DNA of 64,000 bases. It comes from DATBRG01 sp036560445 (lineage in GTDB: Bacteria; Pseudomonadota; Gammaproteobacteria; Burkholderiales; Methylophilaceae). The stretch's first letter is position 1, and each line of letters starts with the position of its first letter. This document shows positions 1-9,869 of the stretch, one piece after another. The translations under genes and the position numbers were made by a program. The stretch covers positions 47,694-111,693 of the forward strand of contig DATBRG010000021.1 of the NCBI GenBank assembly GCA_036560445.1, read 5' to 3'. The notes beneath the pieces were generated by a model. That model saw only the letters and a list, made by a program, of their open reading frames with translations, had not been told where the DNA came from and did not search any database.

Positions 1-1
1 C

Positions 2-193
2 GCTATTGAACAGGATGCCGACTTGATCCTGTTTATCTACCGTGACGAGGTCTATAACCCGGATACTGAGGATAAAGGGACTGCTGAAATCATTATCGCC
101 AAGCAGCGTAATGGCCCGATTGGCCGTGTGCGTCTGACTTTCCTGGGCGAGCATACTCGATTCGAAAACTTTGCCTCTGGCAGCGCCTATTAG
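2..193 (+). CDS. dnaB: Replicative DNA helicase DnaB, C-terminal fragment
   Basis: The window opens inside this gene, and only the last 63 codons before a TAG stop are present. The visible part holds the DnaB C-terminal RecA-fold motifs: an acidic stretch followed by LILFIYRDEVYN, then IIIAKQRNGPIG and a VRLTFLGEHTRF ending, which are typical of the replicative hexameric helicase that unwinds DNA at the fork. The stop lies four bases before the alr start, consistent with a dnaB-alr-radA run. Nothing can be said about the missing N-terminal and linker domains. Confidence 0.93.
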   Translation, partial: AIEQDADLILFIYRDEVYNPDTEDKGTAEIIIAKQRNGPIGRVRLTFLGEHTRFENFASGSAY

Positions 194-197
194 CTTG

Positions 198-1265
198 ATG
201 CGCCCGATACTCGCTACTATCAGCCGAAGTGCATTACGTCATAATCTTGGCGTAGTTAAATCATCAGCACCACATTCAAAAGTCATGGCAGTCATCAAGG
301 CCAATGGCTACGGCCATGGCGTATTGTCGGTAGCGCAAGGCCTGGACGCCGCAGATGGTTTTGCTGTACTGGAGCTGGATAAGGCGATTGCGCTGCGTGA
401 GGCAGGCTTCAAGCAAGTTGTTCTGTTGCTGGAAGGGCTGTTTGCTGAAGATGAGGTAGCGCAGGCGGCCAAATATAATCTAAGCCTCGTGGTACATAAT
501 TTCCGTCAATTGGAGATTATCGAGTCCGTGGTGCTGGCTAACCCGTTGGACGTATTTCTTAAACTGAATACGGGCATGAACCGCCTGGGTTTTGCGCCAG
601 AGGATTTTACCCAAGCCCGCCAACGATTGGCAGATTGTGCCAATGTTGCAGAAATTACCTTGATGACGCACTTTGCGACAGCGGATGAAGATGTCGGCAT
701 AGCTGCCCCTTTTAAGCTTTTTCAGCAGACCACTGCAGGATTTGATTATCCCCGGTCGCTAGCTAACTCTGCCGCGATTCTGCGTTATCCACAGACGCAT
801 ATGCAGTGGGTGCGTCCTGGCATCATGTTGTATGGCGCAACCCCGGTCAGTGGCACGGCCGCAAGCAGCTTTGGATTAAAGCCAGTCATGAGCCTGGCTA
901 GTGAAGTGATTGCGGTACAGCAATTGCAGGTCGGTGACAGCGTTGGCTATGGCAACCGCTTTACCGCTAGTCGTAAAACTCGCGTCGGGATTGTTGCCTG
1001 CGGCTATGCTGACGGATATCCAAGGCATGCGCCAAACGGCACGCCTATCGCGGTTGCTGGGCAACTTACCCAGACCATAGGTAGGGTGTCCATGGACATG
1101 CTGTTCGCAGATATTACTGATATCCCGGAGGCGAATACTGGGTCAACCGTTGAACTATGGGGTGAGCAAGTCCCTGTGGATGTAGTTGCAGAAGCCTCGG
1201 GTACCGTAGGTTATGAATTGCTGTGTGCCTTGGCTCCGCGGGTGCCGGTAAAGGTGATGGCCTGA
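198..1265 (+). CDS. alr: Alanine racemase
   Basis: PLP enzyme interconverting L- and D-alanine, supplying D-Ala for peptidoglycan in the cytoplasm. The protein is 355 aa, normal for the family. The PLP lysine is K34 in AVIKANGYGHG at the end of the first barrel strand, and the second catalytic base is Y251 in SVGYGNRF of the C-terminal beta domain. A TTG at 171 would lie inside dnaB and add nine unrelated residues. The ATG at 198, four bases after the dnaB stop, fits the usual MRP-type N-terminus and is chosen here. The stop overlaps the radA start as TGATG, so the two are probably translationally coupled. Confidence 0.96.
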   Translation: MRPILATISRSALRHNLGVVKSSAPHSKVMAVIKANGYGHGVLSVAQGLDAADGFAVLELDKAIALREAGFKQVVLLLEGLFAEDEVAQAAKYNLSLVVHNFRQLEIIESVVLANPLDVFLKLNTGMNRLGFAPEDFTQARQRLADCANVAEITLMTHFATADEDVGIAAPFKLFQQTTAGFDYPRSLANSAAILRYPQTHMQWVRPGIMLYGATPVSGTAASSFGLKPVMSLASEVIAVQQLQVGDSVGYGNRFTASRKTRVGIVACGYADGYPRHAPNGTPIAVAGQLTQTIGRVSMDMLFADITDIPEANTGSTVELWGEQVPVDVVAEASGTVGYELLCALAPRVPVKVMA

Positions 1266-2614
1266 TGGCTAAGGCGAAAACGGTCTACACCTGCACTGAA
1301 TGTGGTGACCAGCAATCCAAATGGCAGGGCCAATGCCCGAGCTGCATGGCATGGAATACACTCGTAGAAACAATAGCAGAAGCGCCAACAGCTAATAGAT
1401 ATGCTGCGTTAGCGCCGACTGCCGGTTTGCAAAAATTGGCCGAGGTCGAAGCTGCAGAAATTCCACGCCAGCCGACAGGCATTGGTGAGTTTGACCGGGT
1501 TCTGGGTGGGGGCTTGGTTCCAGGTGGCGTAGTTCTGATTGGCGGCGACCCTGGAATAGGTAAATCTACTTTGCTGTTGCAAACCTTATGCCATATTGGT
1601 GGCCAGCGTAAGGCGCTGTATGTGAGCGGTGAAGAGTCGGCGCAGCAGATTGCCATGCGTGCCAGAAGGCTGGGATTAGATGCCAGCCCACTGGACTTGC
1701 TGGCTGAAATCCAGTTGGAAAGAATTCTGTCTATCCTGCAAAAGCACAAGCCTGAGATAGCAGTGATTGATTCCATTCAAACGGTTTATTCCGAGGCGCT
1801 GCAGTCTGCGCCCGGTTCGGTGGCTCAAGTGCGCGAGTGCTCTGCACAGCTTACGCGTGCAGCCAAGCAATTAGGCATCACAGTGATACTGGTAGGTCAT
1901 GTGACAAAAGAGGGCTCTTTAGCAGGGCCGCGAGTGCTTGAGCATATTGTTGATACCGTGCTTTATTTCGAGGGTGATCCAAATTCTAGCTTTCGCCTCA
2001 TACGTGCCTTCAAGAACCGCTTTGGCGCGGTTAATGAGTTGGGTGTATTTGCCATGACAGAAAAGGGTTTGCGCGAGGTCAGTAACCCTTCGGCTTTATT
2101 CCTTTCCCACCACAATGAGCAAGTCGCTGGTTCTTGTATTACCGTGACGCAGGAGGGAACCAGGCCATTGCTGGTTGAGGTACAGGCTTTGGTAGATGAC
2201 GCACACGCACCAAATCCAAAGCGACTATGTGTGGGCTTGGAACAAAACCGGCTTGCCATGCTGCTGGCAGTGCTACACCGCCATGCTGGAGTTGCTTGTT
2301 TTGACCAGGATGTGTTCGTGAATGCTGTTGGCGGGGTGAAAATAGCCGAGCCAGCAGTGGACTTGGCTATATTAGTAGCAATAGTTTCTTCTTTAAAAAA
2401 CAAACCAATAGATAATAAACTTATAGTTTTTGGTGAAGTAGGTTTGGCCGGTGAGGTACGTCCTGTGCAACGTGGTCAGGAGCGTTTGAAAGAAGCTGCG
2501 AAGTTAGGTTTTACCCGCGCCATAGTGCCAAAGGCAAATGCACCAAGGCAAGCAATCAAAGGTATTGAAGTAATTGCAGTTGATAGGCTGGAGCAGGCGC
2601 TAAGCCGCGTTTAG
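1265..2614 (+). CDS. radA: DNA repair protein RadA
   Basis: RecA-like ATPase that promotes branch migration during recombinational repair. The 449-aa protein has the expected order: an N-terminal C4 zinc finger (C10, C13, C24, C27), a RecA-type ATPase with Walker A GGDPGIGKST at about residues 93-102, the RadA-specific KNRFG motif near residue 250, and a C-terminal Lon-protease-like domain without a proteolytic role. The ATG shares its A with the alr stop codon. An upstream in-frame start at 1223 lies inside alr and is rejected. The 3' end overlaps the converging RND permease gene by four bases. Confidence 0.96.
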   Translation: MAKAKTVYTCTECGDQQSKWQGQCPSCMAWNTLVETIAEAPTANRYAALAPTAGLQKLAEVEAAEIPRQPTGIGEFDRVLGGGLVPGGVVLIGGDPGIGKSTLLLQTLCHIGGQRKALYVSGEESAQQIAMRARRLGLDASPLDLLAEIQLERILSILQKHKPEIAVIDSIQTVYSEALQSAPGSVAQVRECSAQLTRAAKQLGITVILVGHVTKEGSLAGPRVLEHIVDTVLYFEGDPNSSFRLIRAFKNRFGAVNELGVFAMTEKGLREVSNPSALFLSHHNEQVAGSCITVTQEGTRPLLVEVQALVDDAHAPNPKRLCVGLEQNRLAMLLAVLHRHAGVACFDQDVFVNAVGGVKIAEPAVDLAILVAIVSSLKNKPIDNKLIVFGEVGLAGEVRPVQRGQERLKEAAKLGFTRAIVPKANAPRQAIKGIEVIAVDRLEQALSRV

Positions 2615-5600
2615 CTAGTCGTGCTTAAGGTTGTCAGGCTTTTCAGTTTTGGTGACAGCCATGCATCAAAATCATCCATCAGCGTGTAGATAACTGGCAC
2701 GAATAGCAAGCTAAGCGCGGTCGAGGTAATCAATCCACCTATTACTGCAACAGCCATCGGTGTGCGGAAAGCTGTTCCCGCACCTAATCCCAGCAAGACA
2801 GGTGTCATTCCGGCGATCATGGCCAGTGTCGTCATGACGATAGGTTGCGCGCGTTGCAAACAGGCTTCCAAGATCACCTCACGGCGGTTTAGGCCAGATT
2901 GGCGGCGCTCAACGATGAAATCTACCAGCAAGATGCCGTTTTTGCCGACTATGCCCATGAGCATCAATATACCAATCACTGCTGGCAGCGACAGCGATGA
3001 TTGGGTAAATAGCAGCGCCAGCAGTGCTCCACCTATAGATAAAGGCAGCGCTATCATGATGGTAATGGGCTGTAATAACGTACGGAATAGTAAAACCAGT
3101 ACACCAAATACAATCAGTACGCCGGCGGTCATAGCCATTGCGAATGAGCTGAACATTTCTGCTAGTAGCTCGGCATCGCCAGTGTCGTAGCGTTTGACCC
3201 CGGCAGGCAAGTTCTGGATGGCAGGAAGCTGGTTGATTGCAGCCAGAGCCTTGCCTAGCGTTACTCCATTAAGATTGGCTTCCAGTGTAATTTGGCGCTG
3301 GCGGTCGTAACGCTCCACACTGGTAGGGCCGGCACCAAGAGCCAAGTCGGCAACAGCTGATAAAGGCACCATTTTCTCATCGTTGGTTGGAACCAGTAAG
3401 CGGCCAATGATGGCTGAGTCTGATCTGGCTGCATCATTCAGCAACACGCGCACAGGTACTTGCCGATTGCCAAGTTTTAACCTAGTCAAGTTTGTGCTCA
3501 AGTCGCCAAGTGTGGCTACGCGGATGGTGTCTGAAATAGCTTCAGTCGTGACTCCAAGGCGAGCAGCCTCATCCACGCGAGGCGTGATTACAAGCTCCGT
3601 ACGCGGCAGTGGGGTAGTTGAGGATACATTGCTTAATTCTGGAAGGCCTCGCATCTGGCGTTCAACTGCTGCTGCAGTTTTTTGCAGTAACTCGGGATTA
3701 TCACTAGTAAGTGAGAAAGTGACGGCTTTGCTGCCATTTTCATTGAGGAAGCTGATGCGGGTATTGGCTACACTTGCCAATTCTTTGAGCATGACCTGTT
3801 CAAAGTCTTTAGTATCAAGTGTGCGCATGCCCCTGGGCTTGAGTTGGATAGTGAGGGTGGCTCGACGTACTTCCCCTTCAACATTGGTTTCGCTATCCGG
3901 GCCGCCGACCAGTGCATAAACTGATTTCACCTCTGGCCTGTGCAATAGCTTGGTGGAGATCAAGCCTACAACCTGATCGGTATCTACCAGGCGAGCGCCA
4001 GGCGGTAACTCAACTTGCAGTATGGATTGTGATTTGTCTTCCAGCGGCATGAAGTCAGTAGGCAACCAGGCCGCAATTGAGAAAGAGCCAGCAAGCACAA
4101 TGAAACCAATCACCAGCATGGTTTTGCGATAGGTCAGGGCATTCCCAAGCAGGCTCTTATAGTAGTTTAGCCATGCTGGGGTAGGTTTGCTGTGACGGAT
4201 AGGCTTAAGAAAGTAGGCAGCCATTACGGGAGTAATCAGCCGAGCTACTAGTAGCGAGAAAAAGGTTGCTACAGCAACTGTCAGGCCAAATTGCTTGAAA
4301 TACTGGCCAACGATGCCTCCCATGAAACTCACAGGTACGAATACGGCGATAATGACTAAGGTAGTTGCTATTACGGCCAGGCCAATCTCATCAGCAGCGT
4401 CCATGGCGGCAGTTAGCGGAGATTTATTCATGCGTAAATGCCGCATGATGTTTTCTATCTCGACAATTGCATCATCGACAAGAATACCTGAAACCAGTGA
4501 CAGCGCCAGCAGGCTCACCATGTTCAGGGAGAATCCCAGCCATTGCATCACAAAAAAAGTAGGAATGACAGACAAGGGGATGACTAGGCCGGCAATCCAG
4601 GTGGCGCGCCAGCTGCCAACGAATAAAAATACGACGGCAGCAGCCAGCACAGCGCCTTCCATGAATGACCACAAGGCTGAGTGATAACTTTCTTTGGTAA
4701 ACTCAACTAGCGACTGAATCTGGGTGAACTCTACACCAGGGTTTGATGCTTTCAGTTTCTCCAACGCAGTGCGTACCTCGCGTTCAACGTTAACCTCGCT
4801 TGCAGATCTGGTGCGATAAATCGCAAAGGCAACCACGGGCTGATGGTTTAGTCTAGCTAATTGATGTGGCTTGCTAGTGGCATCGTGAACTACTCCCAGG
4901 TCACGCATGCGGGCTGATTTGCCATCTGGCAGGGTAATGCTCATATTGCTCAGCGCTACTACATCACTGGGCGAGCCTGTGGCACGAATCAATGTTTCCT
5001 GTGTTGCTCCATCGAGACGCCCAGCAGGCCAATCCAGCGCGGTTTGCCGCAGCTGGTCATTGACGGCAGCAGCGGTTACACCGTAGGCCTGTAGTCGTGA
5101 AGGGTCCAGCTCGGCCAGGATTTCCCTCTCCAGGCCGCCCTGACGCTGTATCTTGGCTACCCCTTTGACTGCCAGTAAAGCACGCACTACCTGGTCATCC
5201 ACAAACCACGAAACCTGCTCTAGTGATTGTTTAGGGGCGTTTACGGTAAATGTCAGGATGGGGACCAGATCTACATCAACTCTCTGGATCAGGGGCTCTT
5301 CTGCGCCACGCGGCAGCGACGAGCGTGCAGCGATGATTTGATCACGAACCAGTGATAGCGCCTGGTTAATATTGGTTCCCAGCTGGAATTCGATTTGTGT
5401 ACTGGAAACGCCATCGGTAATGGTTGAAGATAGATGCTTGATGTCACCAACACCAGCCACTGCCGCTTCGATACGGCTAGTAACCTGGCTTTCGATTTCA
5501 GTCGGCGCCGCTCCCGGTAGGCCTACCGAGACATTGACGATAGGAATCTCAACATTTGGCCAGTTGTTGACGGGCAGCTTAAAGTAGGCCAATACCCCGG

Positions 5601-5676
5601 CAATCAGTAACCAGAGGAATATGATGAATGGTGCCAGCGGGCGCTGAATTGCCCAGGACGAAATTGGCACACTCAT
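2611..5676 (-). CDS. RND-family efflux pump, inner-membrane permease
   Basis: A 1021-aa permease of the AcrB/MexB superfamily, the proton-driven inner-membrane component of a tripartite exporter. It has the two-fold RND layout: TM1 near the N-terminus, a large periplasmic loop, TM2-6, a second TM7-plus-loop, then TM8-12. The acidic pair of the TM4 proton relay is seen in GILVDDAIVEIEN and the TM10 lysine in MGIVGKNGILLVDF. These suggest an organic-substrate (HAE-like) rather than a clearly metal-specific pump, but the substrate cannot be read from sequence. It overlaps the upstream adaptor gene by ATGA. No outer-membrane channel gene is present in the window, so a TolC-like partner must be encoded elsewhere. 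Confidence 0.92.
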   Translation of the reverse strand: MSVPISSWAIQRPLAPFIIFLWLLIAGVLAYFKLPVNNWPNVEIPIVNVSVGLPGAAPTEIESQVTSRIEAAVAGVGDIKHLSSTITDGVSSTQIEFQLGTNINQALSLVRDQIIAARSSLPRGAEEPLIQRVDVDLVPILTFTVNAPKQSLEQVSWFVDDQVVRALLAVKGVAKIQRQGGLEREILAELDPSRLQAYGVTAAAVNDQLRQTALDWPAGRLDGATQETLIRATGSPSDVVALSNMSITLPDGKSARMRDLGVVHDATSKPHQLARLNHQPVVAFAIYRTRSASEVNVEREVRTALEKLKASNPGVEFTQIQSLVEFTKESYHSALWSFMEGAVLAAAVVFLFVGSWRATWIAGLVIPLSVIPTFFVMQWLGFSLNMVSLLALSLVSGILVDDAIVEIENIMRHLRMNKSPLTAAMDAADEIGLAVIATTLVIIAVFVPVSFMGGIVGQYFKQFGLTVAVATFFSLLVARLITPVMAAYFLKPIRHSKPTPAWLNYYKSLLGNALTYRKTMLVIGFIVLAGSFSIAAWLPTDFMPLEDKSQSILQVELPPGARLVDTDQVVGLISTKLLHRPEVKSVYALVGGPDSETNVEGEVRRATLTIQLKPRGMRTLDTKDFEQVMLKELASVANTRISFLNENGSKAVTFSLTSDNPELLQKTAAAVERQMRGLPELSNVSSTTPLPRTELVITPRVDEAARLGVTTEAISDTIRVATLGDLSTNLTRLKLGNRQVPVRVLLNDAARSDSAIIGRLLVPTNDEKMVPLSAVADLALGAGPTSVERYDRQRQITLEANLNGVTLGKALAAINQLPAIQNLPAGVKRYDTGDAELLAEMFSSFAMAMTAGVLIVFGVLVLLFRTLLQPITIMIALPLSIGGALLALLFTQSSLSLPAVIGILMLMGIVGKNGILLVDFIVERRQSGLNRREVILEACLQRAQPIVMTTLAMIAGMTPVLLGLGAGTAFRTPMAVAVIGGLITSTALSLLFVPVIYTLMDDFDAWLSPKLKSLTTLSTTS

Positions 5677-6893
5677 GGCTGTTTACTATCTGCCGCCGAT
5701 TGTTTGGAGGGCTCTGAGATCATGACAGCCTCACCGTCGTGCAGGTAAGCGGCAAAACCATCGATTATCTGCATGCCTGGGGTGACGCCTTGCAATACCT
5801 CTGTCATACCCAAGCTACGTTCGCCTATCTTCACTGATGTACGCAAGGCTTTACCGTCACGTACTGAGAAGACAAAGGCGGATGCACCTTCGAAGCGGAA
5901 GGCTGTATCAGGAAGATATATGGCTTTTTTGGGGCTTGTGTTAATAGTCACGCGCGCAAACTGGCCAAGTATCACATTCGGTATTTTGTCGAACTTCACA
6001 CGAATTTTTGCAACTTGCTCCTGGCGCGCTATCTGTATTGCGGCGCGATAAATTCTGCCATTGTAGATCGTACTATCGCCAGCAATCTGGATTGAAGCGG
6101 GCATGCCGACGGCCAGTCGGGAAGCATCAGTCCCTGATACTTCAAGCTCTACTTCTACCGCGTCATCGCGAAGCACTACGAATAAGGGCTCGGCAGTTTG
6201 TGCCACAGCGAGGCCAACATGTGCTTTACGATTAATTACCATGCCTGCAACCGGCGCCTTGATGGCCGCCTGTTCCAGATGCAAGTCTGCCTCTGCCAGC
6301 TGTGCATTTGCCAGCGCCAGGTCTGCCTTGGCTATTTCAAGCCCACTACTTGCAGCTTTAACTTGAGATTCAGCGACATGCTCAGCAGTCAGTTGTTGAT
6401 CCTTGATTTCACTTGTAGTGGCTGGTTCCTTAGCGGATTCTCCGCGTTGCCGGTCCGACTTGGCTTGGGCGTATTGTATTTGCGCTTGTTCCAGCAATGC
6501 TTGTTGCTGAGCTACTGCAGCAACTGCATGTTGTTGTACTGCTTGTTGTTGTGATTTTTGTACGGTTAACTGTGCGGCATCTATGACGGCAAGTGTTGTT
6601 CCAGCTTTGATGTGTTGGCCTTCTTCGACAAGTACTTGGCTGATCCGGCCTTGGCCGAGATCGGCATAGATGGGAACCTCTTCATGGCCCACTACCGGTC
6701 CTGAAAAGGTCATTTGCTGCGAAATGGACTTGGTTTCTGCAACCAGTACAGAAACTGCAATAGCAGGTTCAGCCGATACTGGCGATGGTTGAGCGTCAGA
6801 TAGGTTGAGCCAGATAACAGAGACCAGCACTCCGGTGATGACGACGCAACCGATTAAAAAACGGCTTAATCCCAGCCATTTTAGATATTCCAT
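5673..6893 (-). CDS. RND efflux periplasmic adaptor (membrane fusion protein)
   Basis: A 406-aa HlyD/AcrA-type adaptor that bridges the inner-membrane permease and an outer-membrane channel. Visible parts are an N-terminal membrane anchor (about residues 12-31), a split barrel-sandwich (lipoyl-like) domain, a long Gln/Ala-rich coiled-coil hairpin around residues 110-205, then beta-barrel and membrane-proximal domains. A GAGG Shine-Dalgarno precedes the ATG. It is first in a two-gene pump unit with the permease. The unit lies 114 bases downstream of the lipid-type cluster, in the same direction, so it could be read through from it or have its own promoter. Confidence 0.92.
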   Translation of the reverse strand: MEYLKWLGLSRFLIGCVVITGVLVSVIWLNLSDAQPSPVSAEPAIAVSVLVAETKSISQQMTFSGPVVGHEEVPIYADLGQGRISQVLVEEGQHIKAGTTLAVIDAAQLTVQKSQQQAVQQHAVAAVAQQQALLEQAQIQYAQAKSDRQRGESAKEPATTSEIKDQQLTAEHVAESQVKAASSGLEIAKADLALANAQLAEADLHLEQAAIKAPVAGMVINRKAHVGLAVAQTAEPLFVVLRDDAVEVELEVSGTDASRLAVGMPASIQIAGDSTIYNGRIYRAAIQIARQEQVAKIRVKFDKIPNVILGQFARVTINTSPKKAIYLPDTAFRFEGASAFVFSVRDGKALRTSVKIGERSLGMTEVLQGVTPGMQIIDGFAAYLHDGEAVMISEPSKQSAADSKQP

Positions 6894-7007
6894 AAGACCT
6901 CTTCTGAATCGGGCTTGTATTTAATTGAACAAGCCGCCAGCCGCCATTGTATCGCATGCTGCATCAGATGGCGCAAGGCTGAAATTGCAGATTGAAGGCT
7001 TAGTTAA

Positions 7008-7436
7008 TCAGTAATCGGAATTAATGCTGGCTCTGGCATCAGCGTGTTCTGAACAAATGTAAGCACCTAGCATGATCAGCACCACCCCAATTGCCTGCTT
7101 TGTGGTGAATGGCTCATGCAAGAGCCAGGTAGAGCAGAGTGTTACTGTGCCAAATGAGAGGCTGGTGGCAGGGTGCGCTTTGGAGAGATCTACGCGGGCG
7201 ATAATAGCGAGCCAAGTCAGAAATGCCACAACCATGGTACCAGCGCCGGCCAATACCATTGAGTTGCTACCCAGATTAACTATGTAATCAAAGGCTGTAT
7301 GAATGCTATCGGTGGGAAATTCGCCCAGATGAATGACTGCAGTTTTAAAGAATATCTGGGCAGCTGTGTCGCAAAGCAGCAGCAAGGCAAACATGGCGAT
7401 TACGTCCCAGTGGATGGCGTTATATTTGAGTTTCAT
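7008..7436 (-). CDS. Small DMT/EamA-type membrane protein (half-size transporter)
   Basis: A 142-aa protein with four predicted membrane helices (roughly residues 12-32, 55-80, 90-108 and 115-133), the size and layout of SMR/EamA half transporters such as ArnE/ArnF or EmrE. Conserved-looking points are AAQIFFKTA in helix 1 and LSKAHPATSLSF in helix 3, where members of the family carry a proline-containing helix. No substrate can be assigned. It overlaps the FemAB-like gene by ATGA and ends the tightly packed cluster. A second half-size DMT protein lies in the same cluster, so the two may form a heterodimer; that is inference. Confidence 0.8.
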   Translation of the reverse strand: MKLKYNAIHWDVIAMFALLLLCDTAAQIFFKTAVIHLGEFPTDSIHTAFDYIVNLGSNSMVLAGAGTMVVAFLTWLAIIARVDLSKAHPATSLSFGTVTLCSTWLLHEPFTTKQAIGVVLIMLGAYICSEHADARASINSDY

Positions 7437-8617
7437 AAGGCAGAGGCTGCTGGTGAGTTTGATTTCTCTTTTGATATGGCGCTGTCAAAATTAGCATAGG
7501 CAAGGAATTTTGAAGCGAGCTTAAGCAAGGGGTTGAAAACCGGATTGCGATGGCGGAAGAATACATAAGTCTGCTGCAGTTCAGATCCCAGTTTAATTTT
7601 CATCTCATAGGCAGCCTGGCCGCTCTGGAAGATGTGAAAGCCGTCACGGATAGACATCTCGATATTATGCAGCCAGCTCAGAAAGTAGAGATTGTATTTT
7701 CGGCCGAGTAGATGATCGAGGCCAATATATTTGTCGAGTAACACGCCATTGCGATGCAGCAGGAGATTGAAGCCGATGAGCTTGCCTTCAGCACGGTATA
7801 GCACGAAACGGCAATTATCTGGCATTAAGGTCGCGACAGATTCAAAGAACTGCTTTGTAAGCTTTTCAAACTTTAGTTCGCTACGCTCATAGCAACTGAG
7901 ATAAAGCTGGTAAATGGCGTCGAGATCAGGCGGCATGCCATCATGTTCTTCGATTTGCATTTGCGGCAATACTTTGCGCTTGCGCCTCAGGTTCTTGCGT
8001 GTGGCGTAGCTCAGGGTTTCCAGGTATTCATCCAAACTGGCATAATCAACGCGGTTGATCCCTACTGGCATATTACCAACCCGCGAGAACCCCGCTTGTA
8101 TCAAGGGCTCAGCAAAGCGTCCGGTATCTGATTCCAGAATGTCTTTGAAGGCAATAACGCTGGCGTCTTCACGCTTGGCGATTTGCTCCAGTTCCTGATG
8201 TAAGGCGGTGATTATTTCGGGGTCAAAAGGGTAGTCGTGAGTGATGCCTATCTTGCCACTGTCGGTCACAGGTGAACCTACACACAAAAGGCGCAAGCTG
8301 AGCAATCCCGGCGCAATCCCGTTAACCCAACTGGTGAACCGTTTTATGGGGCCTTGGATGGTGCTATCAAGGCGGTAATCAGTAATGAAGTAGGGTGCCA
8401 GGCAGACAACAATGCCACCACGCCGTACAGCGGCGTAGCCAGTTTTAAAGCCTTCTACCTTGCTTAGGTCAAAAGCCAGATGATAACGATAGCTTTCGGC
8501 ATCACCTGGTAACAGGCGATCCCATGTCGCTTCCTCGTACTTGGCGGCGCTGAAGCTATGTTCGGTAGTATAAAGGCTGGCTTGACTTGGCGCCGCGGAC
8601 ATGGCGATCTGCTGCAT
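7433..8617 (-). CDS. FemAB-like / GNAT-fold acyltransferase (Acetyltransf_6 type)
   Basis: A 394-aa protein resembling the BioF2/FemAB-like branch of the GNAT superfamily. The C-terminal half shows the expected pattern: TRKNLRRKRK, then a strand segment RFVLYRAEGKLIGFNLLLH and a late FQSGQAAYEMKIKLGSEL motif typical of proteins annotated as peptidoglycan-biosynthesis-like or acyl-transferring GNATs. The ATG at 8617 shares its base with the ketosynthase stop (TGATG); a TTG one codon earlier is possible. Its place beside a private ACP and ketosynthase suggests it moves an acyl chain onto an amine or hydroxyl. The acceptor is unknown. Confidence 0.78.
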   Translation of the reverse strand: MQQIAMSAAPSQASLYTTEHSFSAAKYEEATWDRLLPGDAESYRYHLAFDLSKVEGFKTGYAAVRRGGIVVCLAPYFITDYRLDSTIQGPIKRFTSWVNGIAPGLLSLRLLCVGSPVTDSGKIGITHDYPFDPEIITALHQELEQIAKREDASVIAFKDILESDTGRFAEPLIQAGFSRVGNMPVGINRVDYASLDEYLETLSYATRKNLRRKRKVLPQMQIEEHDGMPPDLDAIYQLYLSCYERSELKFEKLTKQFFESVATLMPDNCRFVLYRAEGKLIGFNLLLHRNGVLLDKYIGLDHLLGRKYNLYFLSWLHNIEMSIRDGFHIFQSGQAAYEMKIKLGSELQQTYVFFRHRNPVFNPLLKLASKFLAYANFDSAISKEKSNSPAASAL

Positions 8618-9861
8618 CAAGATTCCATTTTGCTGACGATGAGCACGCCACCTGTGCCGCCAAAGGCGAACGAATTCGACATTGCGTGGTTTAGCGCTAC
8701 GTCATGTCGGGCGGCATTCGGGATATAGTCCAGATCACAAGCAGGGTCTGGCTGATTGAGGTGCATGGTAGGCGGCAATGAACCGCTACCTACTGCTAGC
8801 GTACAAGCTACGAACTCAACAGCGCCAGCGGCTCCCATGAGATGACCATGCATGGATTTAGTGGAGCTTACCGGCACTTTGGTTGATTCGCCGAACACCT
8901 TCTTGATGGCAGTGCTTTCGGTGGCATCATTCAGCACGGTAGCAGTGCCATGCGCATTAATATAACCGATGTCTGATGGTTGTAAGCCAGCGGAAGCCAA
9001 AGCAGCACGCATGGCTGTGGCTTGCCCATCAGCCGTAGGTTGCGTGATATGTACTGAATCATTGGCCGTGCCATAGCCGGTGACTTCACCATAAATACGA
9101 GCACCACGTGCTTGAGCGTGCTGCATGTCTTCCAGTACGATCATGGCTGCACCTTCGCCCAGAACCAAGCCGCTACGCTTGGCAGAAAAAGGCTTGCATG
9201 AAGCGCTGGCATCGGCAGGGTCTTCCTGAGCCAATGTACGTAATGCTTCCCAAGCCTTGAGTGTGCCAAAAGTCAGTAGCGCTTCGCTACCACCAGCCAG
9301 CATGATGTCGGCATAACCATGGCGAATCTGGCGGAAAGCCTCACCTATAGCTACCGTGGATGATGAGCAGGCAGTACAGAATGTCAGGTTAGGGCCTTGC
9401 AGACCAAGCTCCAAGCCCACTTGCGATGAAGCAGCGTTATTCATTGCCATGAGCACAGTAAAAGGTTTTAATCGATTTGCACCGTCACGATAAAGCCTTA
9501 CATAACCCTCTTCAATAGAGCTAGCGCCGCCCATACCAGTGCCCAGGTATACGCCGGTGCGTGGCAGCTGTTCGGGCGTGAGTTCAAGCTTGGCATCGGC
9601 TAGTGCTTGCTTGGCAGTAAATACGGAAAACTGGCTGACCCTGTCCATCAAGGCAATTTGTTGCTTGGTGAAGTGTTCTGTTGGGTCAAAATCTGCCTGG
9701 GCAGCAATCTTGTTATCTAGCTGATCAACAAAATCTGCCTTGATACGACCAATACCAGACTTGCCTGCAAGCAAATTGGCAAAGAATGTTTCTGGGCTAT
9801 TGCCCAAAGGTGAAACCAGCCCTAGGCCGGTGATGGCAACGCGACGTGGAGTATGGGGCAT
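8617..9861 (-). CDS. Beta-ketoacyl-ACP synthase, FabF-like, cluster-specific
   Basis: A 414-aa condensing enzyme of the KAS II family. It has a Cys-His-His triad: C165 in TACSSS, H304 in NAHGTAT and H340 in the STKSM-HGH-LMG segment. Compared with typical FabF the latter reads SMHGH instead of SMTGH. It is distinct from the housekeeping fabF at 54.9 kb and lies eight bases after its own acyl carrier gene. It probably extends or builds a dedicated acyl chain on that ACP. The residue after the nucleophile is Ser, not the chain-length-factor Gln, so catalysis is expected. Chain length and product are unknown. Confidence 0.9.
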   Translation of the reverse strand: MPHTPRRVAITGLGLVSPLGNSPETFFANLLAGKSGIGRIKADFVDQLDNKIAAQADFDPTEHFTKQQIALMDRVSQFSVFTAKQALADAKLELTPEQLPRTGVYLGTGMGGASSIEEGYVRLYRDGANRLKPFTVLMAMNNAASSQVGLELGLQGPNLTFCTACSSSTVAIGEAFRQIRHGYADIMLAGGSEALLTFGTLKAWEALRTLAQEDPADASASCKPFSAKRSGLVLGEGAAMIVLEDMQHAQARGARIYGEVTGYGTANDSVHITQPTADGQATAMRAALASAGLQPSDIGYINAHGTATVLNDATESTAIKKVFGESTKVPVSSTKSMHGHLMGAAGAVEFVACTLAVGSGSLPPTMHLNQPDPACDLDYIPNAARHDVALNHAMSNSFAFGGTGGVLIVSKMES

Positions 9862-9869
9862 TAGTGAGC

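Noticed and set aside
4295..4684. Plus-strand open frame of 129 codons inside the RND permease
   Set aside because: It lies fully antisense to a well-conserved permease region, with low-complexity composition and no ribosome site.
6198..6554. Cys/Leu-rich plus-strand frame inside the adaptor gene
   Set aside because: The composition comes from reading the coiled-coil Gln/Ala codons on the opposite strand; no start signal.
6913..6934. Terminator between the DMT gene and the RND pump
   Set aside because: GCTTGT/ACAAGC forms only a 6-base stem with an A/T loop and no T-run on the minus strand, so read-through is possible.
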